This document shows positions 14,572-22,851 of a stretch of DNA of 40,142 nt, piece after piece. The stretch comes from an uncultured Oscillospiraceae bacterium (GTDB lineage Bacteria > Bacillota > Clostridia > Oscillospirales > Ruminococcaceae). Where the stretch lies: positions 1-40,142 of the forward strand of contig CASEAH010000014.1 in assembly GCA_949285935.1 (NCBI GenBank), read 5' to 3'. The notes under the pieces are model-generated. The model was not told the DNA's origin. It saw only the letters and a program-made list of their open reading frames with translations, and ran no database searches. How positions within the stretch are numbered: the first letter of the stretch is position 1; each line of letters opens with the position of its first letter. The position numbers were made by a program, and so were the translations under genes.

Positions 14572-14633
14572 AAAATCCGACACGATTTGACAGCCGGGGA
14601 CAGGATCCCCCATTCGAAAACGGAGGAAACGCA

Positions 14634-15734
14634 ATGAGAAAAAACAGAAAGTCCAGTATCAGGGCTGCGGCGCTGTTGAGCGCAGTCATGCTGCTCTTTT
14701 GTCCTCTGGCCATGGGGGCGGACACCCCGGAGGCGCTGGCGGATACCGGCCTTTCGGCCCAAACGGAGACCCCCAAACTCAACTCCTTTGTGAATGACGG
14801 GTTCATTCAGGTCCGGGATCTGGAAAAGGTGGCCCGGGATTACGAGAAAGTGCCCGCTGAGTTCCTCTGGGCCATTGAGGACCAGGAGGATATGACGGTG
14901 GAGGAATTTGAGGAGTATGCTCTGGAATACAAGCTCCCCGCCCAGTATGTGCAGCGGTTCATCGATGACAATTTTGTCTTCCAGCAGGGGAATACCTATC
15001 AGTACATACCGGTACGGGACGATCTGACCCGCCACAGCTACAACTGGGACAACCTTACCCATAACGACTGGACGGGAGAAAAGGATTACATTGTGGATGC
15101 CCAGAGCCGGGCCGTCAAGGTCATTGATGTATCGGTCCATCAGGGGGACATCGACTGGGAGGCGGTCAAGGCCGACGGCGTGGACTATGCCTTTATCCGG
15201 CTGGGTTACCGCGGCTACACCAAGGGCGAGATCTTCCTGGATGATAAATACGAGCGGAATATGCGCAAGGCTGCCGAAGCGGGAGTCAAGGTGGGGGTTT
15301 ATTTCTATTCCCAGGCCATCAATCCCCGGGAGGCCATAGAGGAAGCCCAGTTTGTGCTGGAGCATGTTGAGGGCTGGGAGCTGGGGCTGCCGGTGGTTTT
15401 TGATATCGAGGGCGCCCAGAACAGCCATTACCGCACCAACGGGATGTCGGTACAGACCGCCACTGATGTGGCCTATGCCTTCTGCGATACCATCCGCCAG
15501 GCGGGCTATGATGTAATGCTTTATTCTTACAGCAAATTCCTCATCGAGAAGATGGATCTTTCCCAGCTGGAGGAGTTTGATTTGTGGATGGCGCAGTATT
15601 ACCATGTGCCCTTCTTCCCCTACAACTTTGAGATCTGGCAGTATGACTACCAGGGCCAGGTGGCGGGGATCAACGGCGGCGTAGACATGAATCTGATGTT
15701 CCTGGATTATCAGCCCACCACGCCGGCCCAGTAA
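14634..15734 (+). CDS. Secreted GH25 lysozyme (N,O-diacetylmuramidase)
   Basis: 366 residues with a signal peptide (MRKNRKSSIRAAALLSAVML, cleavage after ...PLAMGA). Residues ~45-155 are a non-catalytic N-terminal region with acidic helices. Residues ~160-366 are a GH25 domain cleaving the MurNAc-GlcNAc bond of peptidoglycan: VIDVSVHQGDIDWEAVK (Asp165), FIRLGYRGYTKG, GVYFYSQAI, VVFDIEG (Asp257 and the catalytic Glu259), LWMAQYY and the closing IWQYDYQGQVAGINGGVDMN. The ATG has GGAGGAAA upstream, its own promoter and a terminator 12 bases after the stop, so it is monocistronic. Likely a cell-wall remodelling enzyme or an autolysin. Confidence 0.95.
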   Translation: MRKNRKSSIRAAALLSAVMLLFCPLAMGADTPEALADTGLSAQTETPKLNSFVNDGFIQVRDLEKVARDYEKVPAEFLWAIEDQEDMTVEEFEEYALEYKLPAQYVQRFIDDNFVFQQGNTYQYIPVRDDLTRHSYNWDNLTHNDWTGEKDYIVDAQSRAVKVIDVSVHQGDIDWEAVKADGVDYAFIRLGYRGYTKGEIFLDDKYERNMRKAAEAGVKVGVYFYSQAINPREAIEEAQFVLEHVEGWELGLPVVFDIEGAQNSHYRTNGMSVQTATDVAYAFCDTIRQAGYDVMLYSYSKFLIEKMDLSQLEEFDLWMAQYYHVPFFPYNFEIWQYDYQGQVAGINGGVDMNLMFLDYQPTTPAQ

Positions 15735-15745
15735 ACCGGCGGGGA

Positions 15746-15780
15746 GGCGGAGGGCCCGGCGGCCCTCCGCCTTTTTATTT
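15746..15780 (+). terminator. Intrinsic terminator after the GH25 gene
   Basis: Perfect 11-bp stem GGCGGAGGGCC (15746-15756) and GGCCCTCCGCC (15761-15771) with loop CGGC, then TTTTTATTT. Confidence 0.9.
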
Positions 15781-15928
15781 GGGAGAAAAATTTTTCGCAG
15801 CCGGGCGATCCGGACAGACGCAGACGCCGGGAGATGGGGAAGAAAAGAGCCCCAGGGAGAATAGAAGCCCGGCGCCGCGTCAAAGATGAGGTGTGGAAAT
15901 CCGGAGGAGGAACCGGGAGGCGGAACAG

Positions 15929-16819
15929 ATGAAAAGAAAGATATGGAGACGGCTACTGGCCGCAGCGGCGGTCACGGCGGCGGCAACAGGCTGCGCCCTC
16001 TGGCTGGAACCCCGCCAGCTGACAGTGCGGACCGCCCGGGCCGAGATCCCCGGGATCACACGGCCGTTCCGGGCGGTGTTTTTTACCGACACCCATTTTG
16101 GACGGCTGTACAGCCCCGCCCGGGCGGAGCGGCTGGTTCGGGTCATCAATGATCTGGAGCCGGATCTGGTGCTTTTTGGCGGAGACCTGCTGGATAATTA
16201 TGCCCGGGACAAGGAACTGCTGGATCTGGAGGCCCTGGCCGGGACACTGGAGGAGATCCGGGCGCCCATGGGCAAGTTTGCCGTTTGGGGCAACCACGAC
16301 CACGGCGGAGGTGCTTCCCGGGTCTATGAGGAAATTTTAGCCGCCGGCGGTTTCCAGACGCTGCGCAACCAAAACGTGCTGCTGGAGGAATACAACCTCC
16401 GGCTGGCAGGGTATGACGACCTGATGGCGGGGCAGCGGGACCCCCGGGGCTATCAGCTTCCGGAAGGACCCTTTACCATTGCCCTGTCCCATGAACCGGC
16501 GGTGGCGCTGTCCCTGACCTGCCCGGGAGGCTGCTGGCTTTTAGCGGGCCATACCCATGGCGGACAGGTGGGGATCCCTCTGCTGGCCGAGGCGGTGCTT
16601 CCCCCGGGATCCGGCCCCTTCCGCAAGGGCAGATACAGCCGGGAAGACATTGGTACAGGGGAGCCGCTGGAAATGTATGTCAGCAGCGGTGTGGGGATGA
16701 CCCACCTGCCTCTGAGGATCTTCAACCTTCCGGAAGTGGTGGCGATGGATTTTATCCCCGGGACCCCTGAGACGGAAGAAGCTGATACACCAATTGCCGC
16801 AAAAGAAAGTTACAATTAA
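15929..16819 (+). CDS. YkuE-like metallophosphoesterase, membrane anchored or exported
   Basis: 296 residues from the ATG at 15929, chosen over an in-frame GTG at 15893 because GGGAGG lies eight bases upstream. N-terminus MKRKIWRRLLAAAAVTAAAT is a signal or anchor; the following TGC could be a lipobox but is not canonical. The calcineurin-like metal motifs are all present: FFTDTHFG (DxH), FGGDLLDN (GDxxD), WGNHDH (GNHD), LSHEP and LAGHTHGGQVG (GHxH). The YkuE group includes exported enzymes acting on lipids or wall-linked phosphates; substrate unknown. A terminator follows at 16862-16911. Confidence 0.9.
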   Translation: MKRKIWRRLLAAAAVTAAATGCALWLEPRQLTVRTARAEIPGITRPFRAVFFTDTHFGRLYSPARAERLVRVINDLEPDLVLFGGDLLDNYARDKELLDLEALAGTLEEIRAPMGKFAVWGNHDHGGGASRVYEEILAAGGFQTLRNQNVLLEEYNLRLAGYDDLMAGQRDPRGYQLPEGPFTIALSHEPAVALSLTCPGGCWLLAGHTHGGQVGIPLLAEAVLPPGSGPFRKGRYSREDIGTGEPLEMYVSSGVGMTHLPLRIFNLPEVVAMDFIPGTPETEEADTPIAAKESYN

Positions 16820-17248
16820 AACCTCTCCGGGCCTGACAAAAGAAATTTCAGGAAAATCATGAACCGGCGTCCTTTTTGAGCCAGAATGGCTTTCAAAGGA
16901 GCCGGTTTTTTGAGTAAAAACCATGCCGGTAGCGGCAGGGGATTTTGCAGATTCATATAAAACTGCCGATAGCGAGGGCAATTCCCCCAAAAGCGGCCAT
17001 GGGTGAAAAAATCCGGATACCAGACCGCTGTGTGCAAAATGGAGTCCCCCATCCGGTAAGGTTCGCAGGTGGAAATTTGTAAGCCGTTCCCACGACAGCA
17101 GCCCCACCAACACAGAGAAAATGATCCATGAATCCCGCTGCGGCAGGACCTGCCGGAGCACGCCCAGGCTATCGCCAGTGTGGCTTGCTGTGTTGTATCT
17201 GTATGATTTTTCGAAAATTTGCTTGCCAATTCCCGGGCCCTGCTCCAA
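16820..17248. other. 429-bp gap, no confident gene
   Basis: Contains the terminator of the metallophosphoesterase gene at its left end. Two long minus-strand frames run through it but share no start with a ribosome binding site and show no recognisable protein. The sequence is somewhat more A/T-rich than the genes around it and may be a remnant. Confidence 0.5.
16862..16911 (+). terminator. Intrinsic terminator after the metallophosphoesterase gene
   Basis: AACCGGCGTCC (16862-16872) pairs with GGAGCCGGTT (16898-16907) with a one-base bulge, an inner AGCC/GGCT helix, then TTTTTT. Confidence 0.8.
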
Positions 17249-17800
17249 TCAATATGAAATACATTTTTCAAGCCACTGTTTCCGGGTCATACAGCTGATA
17301 TGTTCTGTTCTGATTTCACCCATCAGGGGCACAGGCACGTTATTACGGGTATGGTGATGTACAAATCCCAGTTTTTCCTGAACCCTTTTGGACCGAATGT
17401 TTCCTTCATAGTAGCCGCACCAGATGGTTGCCATTTTTAAATCTTCAAATCCGTGCCGAATCAGTTCCGACGCCGCTTCAGGCATATACCCTCTTCCCCA
17501 GAATGGCTTGCCCAGCCAATAGCCAAGCTCGCATTCATCGCTCCCTCCGGCCAGGGAGGTATGCCCGTTAAGCATGAGCTCTGCTGCTCCAATGGCTTCC
17601 GGATCCCCTTTTTGACATATTGCGTAGCACTCGGGACCGCTGAATACCTTCCGGATAACATCAAGGCTTTCCGTGACGCTTTTATGGGGCGGCCACCCTG
17701 CCACCGGCCCCACATCCGGATCCTTTGCATATTGAAAAAGACTTTGGGCGTCTGTCTCTTTCCATGGACGAAGCAGCAGCCTGTCTGTCGTCAGCAGCAT
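17249..17800 (-). CDS. GNAT family N-acetyltransferase (RimJ/RimL-like)
   Basis: 183 residues from the ATG at 17798-17800, with AAAGGAGG seven bases upstream; an in-frame ATG eight codons earlier overlaps the ribosome binding site and is rejected. MLLTTDRLLLRPWKETDAQS is the typical start of the ribosomal-protein alanine acetyltransferase group; ELGYWLGKPFWGRGYMPEAA is the acetyl-CoA-binding motif A (Q/RxxGxG/A variant GRGYMPEA), and NIRSKRVQEKLGFVH is motif B. The acceptor (protein N-terminus or small molecule) cannot be told. Its base composition is noticeably lower in GC than its neighbours, which could mean horizontal acquisition. It is flanked by gaps and seems monocistronic. Confidence 0.9.
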   Translation of the reverse strand: MLLTTDRLLLRPWKETDAQSLFQYAKDPDVGPVAGWPPHKSVTESLDVIRKVFSGPECYAICQKGDPEAIGAAELMLNGHTSLAGGSDECELGYWLGKPFWGRGYMPEAASELIRHGFEDLKMATIWCGYYEGNIRSKRVQEKLGFVHHHTRNNVPVPLMGEIRTEHISCMTRKQWLEKCISY

Positions 17801-17995
17801 ATCCTTTCCTCCTTTAAGCATCAAAAATCTTAGGTTCTTTCATCTGGCCCGTCCGTTGACAAAGGCTGCCGGAGGCTGCGTTGGCATCAGATGGGATATA
17901 TGGTACGGCCTCAAGCTGCTGCCTCATCCCCCGAGTTTCAGACTTTTGCGGGAGGGTGGGGTGGCTGGGTCCTCCCGAAAGGAATGGGATGGGGC

Positions 17996-19111
17996 TTACA
18001 GCCTGTGCCCTGCCAGATAGACACTGTGGATAGTCCAGTCAGGGGTGAAAACAGCAAGATCGGCCCGGCGGCCGGGAAGGATGGCTCCCAGACGGTCCTC
18101 CATACGGATAGCGGCGGCGGGAGCGGCAGTAGCGGCATGGAGAGCCAGCTGGGGGGAAATGCCAAACCGGATGGCGCTGCGTACTGCGGCGTCCAGAGTG
18201 ATGACCGAACCGGCCAGGGAATCGCCGTGGGTGAGGACCGCCCTTCCCTGTTCCACCGTGACTTCCAGCCCGCCCAGGGTATAATGGCCGTCCGGCATTC
18301 CTGCGGCGCAGATGGAATCGGACACCAGCACCGCCCGGTCCCCCAGGCTGCTGAAAGCAGCGCGGATGGCAGAGGGATGCAGATGGATGCCGTCACAGAT
18401 CAGTTCGGCGGTGACGGTGCTGTCAAAGGCCGCCCCCACCAGCCCCGGCTCCCGGTGGAGGAATGGAGCCATGGCATTGAACAGGTGGGTGACATGGGAG
18501 GCCCCGGCTTCCATAGCGGCCATGGCCGTGGAGTAGCAGGCGGGGGTATGGGCCAGGGAAACCACCGTCGAGTCCTTTACAGCCCGGATAAAATCCAGAG
18601 CCCCGGGGAGGCAGGGACAGAGATCCACCATCCGCACGGCTCCGCCGCAGGCCTGTTGGATCTGCCGGAAGCCCTCCTCTGTGGGGGGGAGAAGGTGGCG
18701 GCTGTCATGAGCGCCTTTTTTGGCGGAAGAAAGATAAGGACCTTCCATGTTGATCCCCACAATGGCAGCGCCGGCGCAGGGGCGCTTCATTTGGGCGGCG
18801 ATCCGGGCAAAGGCGGCCGAAAGGTCCTCCAAAGGGAGGGTCATCCCCGCCGCCAGGAGGGCGGTGACTCCGTGATCCGCATAAAACCGCTGCATCAGGG
18901 CCATTTCTTCCGGCCCGGCAGTCATGAAATCAAATCCGGCGCATCCGTGGGTGTGGATATCCACCAGGCCCGGAGATATTACCAGACCGGTGAGATCGTC
19001 GCCCCTGCCGGGGATCCGGGGGGCCACCCGCAGAATCCGTTCTCCCTCCAGTTCCAGATCCAGCTTCTGCAAAGCTCCCCGGAAGTAAACCACCGCATTT
19101 TTTAAAAGCAT
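17996..19111 (-). CDS. nagA: N-acetylglucosamine-6-phosphate deacetylase
   Basis: 371 residues, the usual NagA length. It hydrolyses GlcNAc-6-P to GlcN-6-P and acetate in amino sugar and wall recycling. Motifs: metal site DIHTHGCAGFDF (near 51), NMEGPYLSSAKKGAHD with the metal-binding Glu (near 122), SLAHTPACYSTA, THLFNAM, and VSDSICAAGMPDGHYTLGG with the catalytic Asp. The ATG is preceded by AAAGGAGGG at a good distance. No nagB or PTS gene is adjacent in the window; upstream lies a 760-bp non-coding gap that should hold its promoter. Confidence 0.95.
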   Translation of the reverse strand: MLLKNAVVYFRGALQKLDLELEGERILRVAPRIPGRGDDLTGLVISPGLVDIHTHGCAGFDFMTAGPEEMALMQRFYADHGVTALLAAGMTLPLEDLSAAFARIAAQMKRPCAGAAIVGINMEGPYLSSAKKGAHDSRHLLPPTEEGFRQIQQACGGAVRMVDLCPCLPGALDFIRAVKDSTVVSLAHTPACYSTAMAAMEAGASHVTHLFNAMAPFLHREPGLVGAAFDSTVTAELICDGIHLHPSAIRAAFSSLGDRAVLVSDSICAAGMPDGHYTLGGLEVTVEQGRAVLTHGDSLAGSVITLDAAVRSAIRFGISPQLALHAATAAPAAAIRMEDRLGAILPGRRADLAVFTPDWTIHSVYLAGHRL

Positions 19112-19871
19112 GTCAAAACCCTCCTTTTGCCTGCCGCATGCTTAAAAAGCAAGCGATCCTGCTTGTGTCCGTCCACCCCGCGGAATACATACATTCTGCA
19201 GAGATTCAGGGGGCCGGAGAAAAGGAAAAAAGACAGAGTTCCCCACCGGCAGGCCGTCTCATGTTCCCTTTTTTTGGCTGGATTGCCTTGCTGTGAGCGC
19301 TGTTGACATGTCCCTTGGGAATCAAGTGAGGGACCCTGGGAGGCCAGCTTTTCTTCCTCACCCTGAACCCTTGAAAACCTTGCTCTGACGGGAAAGATGC
19401 GCAAAGCAAGTCTTTTATCCCGGCTCCGGTCTGCAGGCCCGACGGGGCCATTTATTGCTGCTTTGCGCCTTCTCCCATTTGAGATGGACGGTCTTGCTGT
19501 GAGCGCTGTTGGCATGACCCTTGGGAATCAAGCGAGGGGCCCCTGGGAGGCCAGGGCTCCTTTCCGGCCCCAGATTTTTGAAAACCCCGTTCTGACGGGA
19601 AAGATGTGTGGAGCGAGTCTTTTGTCACAGCTCCGGTCTGCAGGCGCGTGGGGGCTTTCGTTGGTGCTTTGCCCCCTTCGCCGGGCCTGCCTCTGCCAGA
19701 AGGTAACCCGCGGGGAGGCCCATCCCCGAGATCAGCCCAGGGAAACATCCTTGCAGCCGGGCGGTGCGGGAATGTGGGAAAAGTCATTTTCAAGGATAAA
19801 ATTTTGGAAAACCGGCCTGAAAGAAGATCCCTCCGCAATGCTTCTCTACACAGCTATAACAATCTGTTTGC
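19112..19871. other. 760-bp gap without a gene, containing a tandem duplication
   Basis: No credible coding sequence: the open frames on both strands have no ribosome binding sites and repeat the same peptide in register with the DNA repeat. It includes the 206-bp duplication listed separately. 19690-19871 is unique sequence with no structure I can name. Confidence 0.6.
19287..19680. repeat. 206-bp tandem duplication (two diverged copies)
   Basis: Copy 1 begins CTTGCTGTGAGCGCTGTTG at 19287 and copy 2 with the same 19 bases at 19493. Further shared blocks in the same order are CTTGGGAATCAAG, CCTGGGAGGCCAG, TCTGACGGGAAAGATG, GAGTCTTTT/AAGTCTTTT and GCTCCGGTCTGCAGG. Copies are roughly 75-80 % alike by eye. 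Confidence 0.8.
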
Positions 19872-20744
19872 CTAACGGTTGGGAGCAGCCTCCGTTCTCC
19901 CGTCCCAGGTGCGCCGTATAGCCTCCAGAAAAGCATAGGGCACTGCCAGGTCACCGTAGCCAACTCCCAGTTTCAGGCCGGGCTTCAGGGCACCGTGAAA
20001 ATCGCTGCCTCCGCTGCGCAGCAGCCCCATTTCTTCAGCCAGGGCTTCGGTACGCTCCCGCCATCTGTCGTCAAACTGGCAATACCGGGTCTCCAGTCCA
20101 TCGGCTCCCGCCAGGATCACCCGCCGGCAGATTTCCATGGAGGAAACAGGATCGCCCCGGAGGATCTGGTTGGGGTGAGCCACAAAGGCCAGTCCGCCCG
20201 CATCGTGAATGGCCCGGATGCATTCTGTGGGGGTGGCCCCCTCCATCCGGACATAGCCGGGCCGGCCCTTTGCCAGCCAGTCGCCGATAGCCTGACCCAC
20301 TGTGGGAGCCAGGCCCTTTCCCACCAGAAGATGGGCAATATGTCCCCGGGTAACGGTACCGGCGGCCAGAGTTTCCACCTCCTCCCAGGTGATGGGGACC
20401 CCGGCAGCGGCCAGAGCGGCCACCATCCTGTGGTTGCGCCGTTCCCGGCAGGCTACCCGCTGGCGCAGGAAAGCTGCCAGCGAAGGATCTCCGGGGCGGA
20501 TGTACAGTCCCACCACATGGACCTGAAGTTCTCCGTAAAGAGAGTTCAGCTCAATGCCGGGCACCACCTCCATCCCCAGCTTGTGTCCGGCCGCGCAGGC
20601 CTCCTCCAGACCTTCCACCGTGTCGTGATCGGTGACGGCAAGAGCAGCCAGCCCCAAAGCGGCGGCCCGGGCCACCAGTTCCCGGGGAGAAAGGGTGCCG
20701 TCGGACGCGGTGGTATGGGTGTGCAGATCCACAAATTTTTCCAC
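19872..20744 (-). CDS. PHP domain phosphoesterase (RNase AM/TrpH-like)
   Basis: 290 residues from the GTG at 20742-20744 (GGCAGGGAT upstream); the frame extends much further upstream into the promoter and gap and is not used. All PHP metal motifs are present: DLHTHTTASDGTLSP (near 6), VTDHDTVEG (near 37), PGIELNS, LAFVAHPNQI and SGGSDFHGA. An insertion of about 100 residues after the third motif matches the RNase AM/YciV group, 5'-3' exonucleases acting on short RNAs and on 5S rRNA ends. The C-terminus LKLGVGYGDLAVPYAFLEAI is typical. It is preceded by its own promoter and flanked on both sides by large gaps. Confidence 0.88.
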   Translation of the reverse strand: MEKFVDLHTHTTASDGTLSPRELVARAAALGLAALAVTDHDTVEGLEEACAAGHKLGMEVVPGIELNSLYGELQVHVVGLYIRPGDPSLAAFLRQRVACRERRNHRMVAALAAAGVPITWEEVETLAAGTVTRGHIAHLLVGKGLAPTVGQAIGDWLAKGRPGYVRMEGATPTECIRAIHDAGGLAFVAHPNQILRGDPVSSMEICRRVILAGADGLETRYCQFDDRWRERTEALAEEMGLLRSGGSDFHGALKPGLKLGVGYGDLAVPYAFLEAIRRTWDGRTEAAPNR

Positions 20745-20781
20745 AGAGATCCCTGCCTTTCGGGGAAAGTTTCTGACTGAC

Positions 20782-20811
20782 AGTGTAGCATATTTTTCCC
20801 TTCCGGTACAA
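20782..20811 (-). promoter_or_regulatory. Promoter of the PHP gene
   Basis: Minus strand -35 TTGTAC (20806-20811), 18-bp spacer, extended -10 TGC-TACACT (TACACT 20782-20787), about 30 bases upstream of the expected ribosome binding site. Confidence 0.6.
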
Positions 20812-21353
20812 GCTGGGCAAATATGCTGCCATCCGGAAAAGGGTCGGATGATTTTTCTCTGAAAGCAAGGGGGAGTGCCCCTGAAAATGGCCTTAGTGCA
20901 AGGCAAAAGGATACCTTGCATCCGAAAACCACCATTCACGGGCAAAAAGATTTTAAGAGCGGCAAGAAAGGATCGGGTACACAAACATGGCCATCTTCCG
21001 CCGTTGAAGCCGTGGGCAAAGGGGATTTTTTCCAGGCGCCCGGGCACGGTGGGAAGAGGCTGCCGGGAGAGGAAAAGCAAAACACGATCTTACACCCACG
21101 GATGCGGCATGAACGGGAGCAATTTTGCAGGCTTGGGAATACGGCCAAGGGCGGGCCCCGACAGAGAAAACACAAAATGCGTTCCGTTGGTGTGCAGTAT
21201 GACAGGAAGAGTCTGATTCCGGGATTTGCAAAAGATCCGGGAGAGGATCGCTGCAGGAAAGCCGGAAAGGAACCCACGCTTTGTGCCGGGAACAGCGAGG
21301 GCAAAAGGGGATGTTCAGGCGGGTGGTATAAAAGATTGCCCGGGAAATACAGA

Positions 21354-21401
21354 ACCGACGCCTTGGGAGGCTGGCCGCCTTCCAAAGACGTCGGTTTTTT
21401 T
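21354..21401 (+). terminator. Plus-strand intrinsic terminator with no plus-strand gene
   Basis: ACCGACG (21354-21360) pairs with CGTCGGT (21389-21395), extended inward by CTT/AAG and GG/CC and an AGGC/GCCT top, then TTTTTTT. On the minus strand the tail is only TCTGTATTT, so it is a weak stop for the ABC exporter operon that ends at 21448. Confidence 0.7.
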
Positions 21402-21447
21402 GTGCTGCTTTTTACAAAATGATTTTGGGGCAGCTTTATGGGCATGT

Positions 21448-22134
21448 TCAGCTGATCTGACCGTCTACGATATGAAGCGTCCGGCGGGCATAGGCCGCCA
21501 CTTTTTCGTCATGGGTGATCATGATAATGGTGTTGCCCATCCGGTTCAGCTCCACAAAAAGCTGGAGCACTTCCCGGCCGGTGGCGCTGTCCAGGGCGCC
21601 GGTAGGCTCGTCTGCCAGGAGGATGCTGGGGTGCCCTACCAGTGCTCTGGCAATGGCCACCCGCTGCTGCTGCCCGCCGGAAAGCTCGCTGGGTTTGTGG
21701 CTCAGCCGTTCCGAAAGCCCCAGCAGGCGGATGGTTTCCATGCACTGGGCTTCAGCCTCCCGGCGGGTCTCACCCCGGATGAGGATGGGCATGGCGATAT
21801 TCTGCAGCACCGAGTATTTGGGGATCAGCTGATATTTCTGAAAGATAAAGCCGATTTTGTGGTTTCGGATATCGGTGAGCCGGGCGTCGTCACAATGATG
21901 GATGGGTACGCCGTCCAGATAATATTCGCCGTCTTCGGGGATATCCATACAGCCGATGATATTCATAAGAGTGGATTTGCCTGAGCCGGAGGGCCCCAGA
22001 ATGGCCACAAAGTCTCCCCGATCCACCGTCAGATTTACATCCTTGAGGACGTGGAGGGTCTCCTCCCCCATGCGGTAATATTTATGGATGCCCTGCATCC
22101 GGATGATGCTGTCCTGCGCCTGCGTCTGTTCCAT
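21448..22134 (-). CDS. MacB-type ABC exporter ATPase
   Basis: 228 residues from the ATG at 22132-22134, with AAAGGAG 11 bases upstream; an in-frame ATG at 22158 overlaps the stop of the lipoprotein gene (ATGA) and has no good site. Complete ABC motifs: Walker A GPSGSGKSTLMN, Q-loop FQKYQLIPKYSVLQNI, signature LSGGQQQRVAIARAL, Walker B ILLADEPTGALD and the switch His in MITHDEKVA. It is the last gene of the operon adaptor-permease-lipoprotein-ATPase and powers the mechanical export of peptides, antibiotics or lipids by the FtsX-type permease. The order with the ATPase last, after the lipoprotein, is slightly unusual. Confidence 0.95.
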   Translation of the reverse strand: MEQTQAQDSIIRMQGIHKYYRMGEETLHVLKDVNLTVDRGDFVAILGPSGSGKSTLMNIIGCMDIPEDGEYYLDGVPIHHCDDARLTDIRNHKIGFIFQKYQLIPKYSVLQNIAMPILIRGETRREAEAQCMETIRLLGLSERLSHKPSELSGGQQQRVAIARALVGHPSILLADEPTGALDSATGREVLQLFVELNRMGNTIIMITHDEKVAAYARRTLHIVDGQIS

Positions 22135-22154
22135 TTTCAAGGGGGCTCCTTTCG

Positions 22155-22835
22155 TCATACGCTTTGGAGGACCCGTACGGAGACGGGACGGAGAGTTCCG
22201 TCTTCCCGTTCCTCCAGGGTGATGGTGATGAGGGTATCGGTGGCAAGAAAGTTAAAATCCTTCACCGTGCCCGCCAAAGTGGTGACCGGCGCGCCAATGG
22301 GGATCTGATACACGGCGGTTTCGCCGGTGCGGCGGTAACTGACAGGCCCGCTGCCCGGACCCCTCTCTCCTGTGGGACCATCCGACCCCACGGGGCCGGC
22401 GGGATCAGCGCCGGCGGGCCGTGCGGCCTGCACCGCATCCAATGCCTCTGCTGCCGCTGCGTCCTTTTCTCCGGCGGGACCGGAAGAGGGCTGCGCCCCG
22501 GGAAAGCTGCCGGAGGGCTGTGCGGCTGCCCCTTCGCCGGGTGTTTTTTCCGCTGTCCCGCTATCCGCCCCGGCAGGGGCTTCCTCCCCTTGGGCTGCTC
22601 CCGCCACGGAAGAACTGCCGGGAGCCATGCCGCCGCCCAGGGTCACCAGTTCCAGCGTTACCTCGTTGCCGTTGACCGCAGTGACCACGCCGCTGACGGT
22701 AATGGCATCCGGGTCTTCTCCGGAGGAGGAAGACGAAGCGGCAGAAGGAGTGGAGGAAGAAAGTGAGGAGCAGCCTGCCGTCAGGCAAAGACCTGCCGCC
22801 ACCCAAAGGCAGAGGAACTTTTGAAAGCTTCTCAT
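22155..22835 (-). CDS. Lipoprotein of the MacAB-like export operon
   Basis: 226 residues from the ATG at 22833-22835, with AAGGGGG nine bases upstream. A lipoprotein signal ends in LTAGC (Cys22), followed by a Ser/Ala-rich linker. Residues ~45-70 form a short domain DAITVSGVVTAVNGNEVTLE, repeated in spirit near the C-terminus (VTTLAGTVKDFNFLATDTLI), like small OB/beta modules. The middle (about 75-165) is Gly/Ala/Pro-rich low complexity. It lies between the permease and ATPase genes and overlaps the latter's region by four bases, so it is part of the same exporter. Specific function unknown. Confidence 0.8.
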   Translation of the reverse strand: MRSFQKFLCLWVAAGLCLTAGCSSLSSSTPSAASSSSSGEDPDAITVSGVVTAVNGNEVTLELVTLGGGMAPGSSSVAGAAQGEEAPAGADSGTAEKTPGEGAAAQPSGSFPGAQPSSGPAGEKDAAAAEALDAVQAARPAGADPAGPVGSDGPTGERGPGSGPVSYRRTGETAVYQIPIGAPVTTLAGTVKDFNFLATDTLITITLEEREDGTLRPVSVRVLQSV

Positions 22836-22851
22836 GGTGAGCGTCCCCCTT

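Larger units (their letters stand above)
14106..14633. other. 530-bp gap with a coding-like minus-strand fragment and the GH25 promoter
   Basis: No complete gene. On the minus strand about 14330 to 14107 translates into protein-like text (listed as a pseudogene candidate). The right part holds the promoter at 14543-14571 and the 60-base leader of the lysozyme gene. Confidence 0.55.
20745..21447. other. 703-bp gap without a gene, with a plus-strand terminator
   Basis: Contains the minus-strand promoter of the PHP gene at its left end and a strong plus-strand terminator at 21354-21401, listed separately. Between them (20830-21350) neither strand has a gene with a start and ribosome binding site. 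Because the terminator faces away from both neighbouring genes, a plus-strand non-coding transcript is possible. Confidence 0.5.

Noticed and set aside
14031-15605. A 524-residue minus-strand open frame over the lysozyme gene
   Set aside because: Antisense to a gene with complete GH25 motifs, signal peptide, promoter and terminator; only its 3' quarter outside the gene is kept as a weak fragment.
21321-21350. GGGTGGTATAAAAG before a terminator, resembling a T-box motif
   Set aside because: The T-box consensus continues with ACCGCG, which is missing, no specifier stem is visible and no plus-strand gene follows.
22132-22158. ATG at 22156-22158 as the start of the ABC ATPase
   Set aside because: Overlaps the stop of the lipoprotein gene as ATGA but has no ribosome binding site; the ATG eight codons later does.
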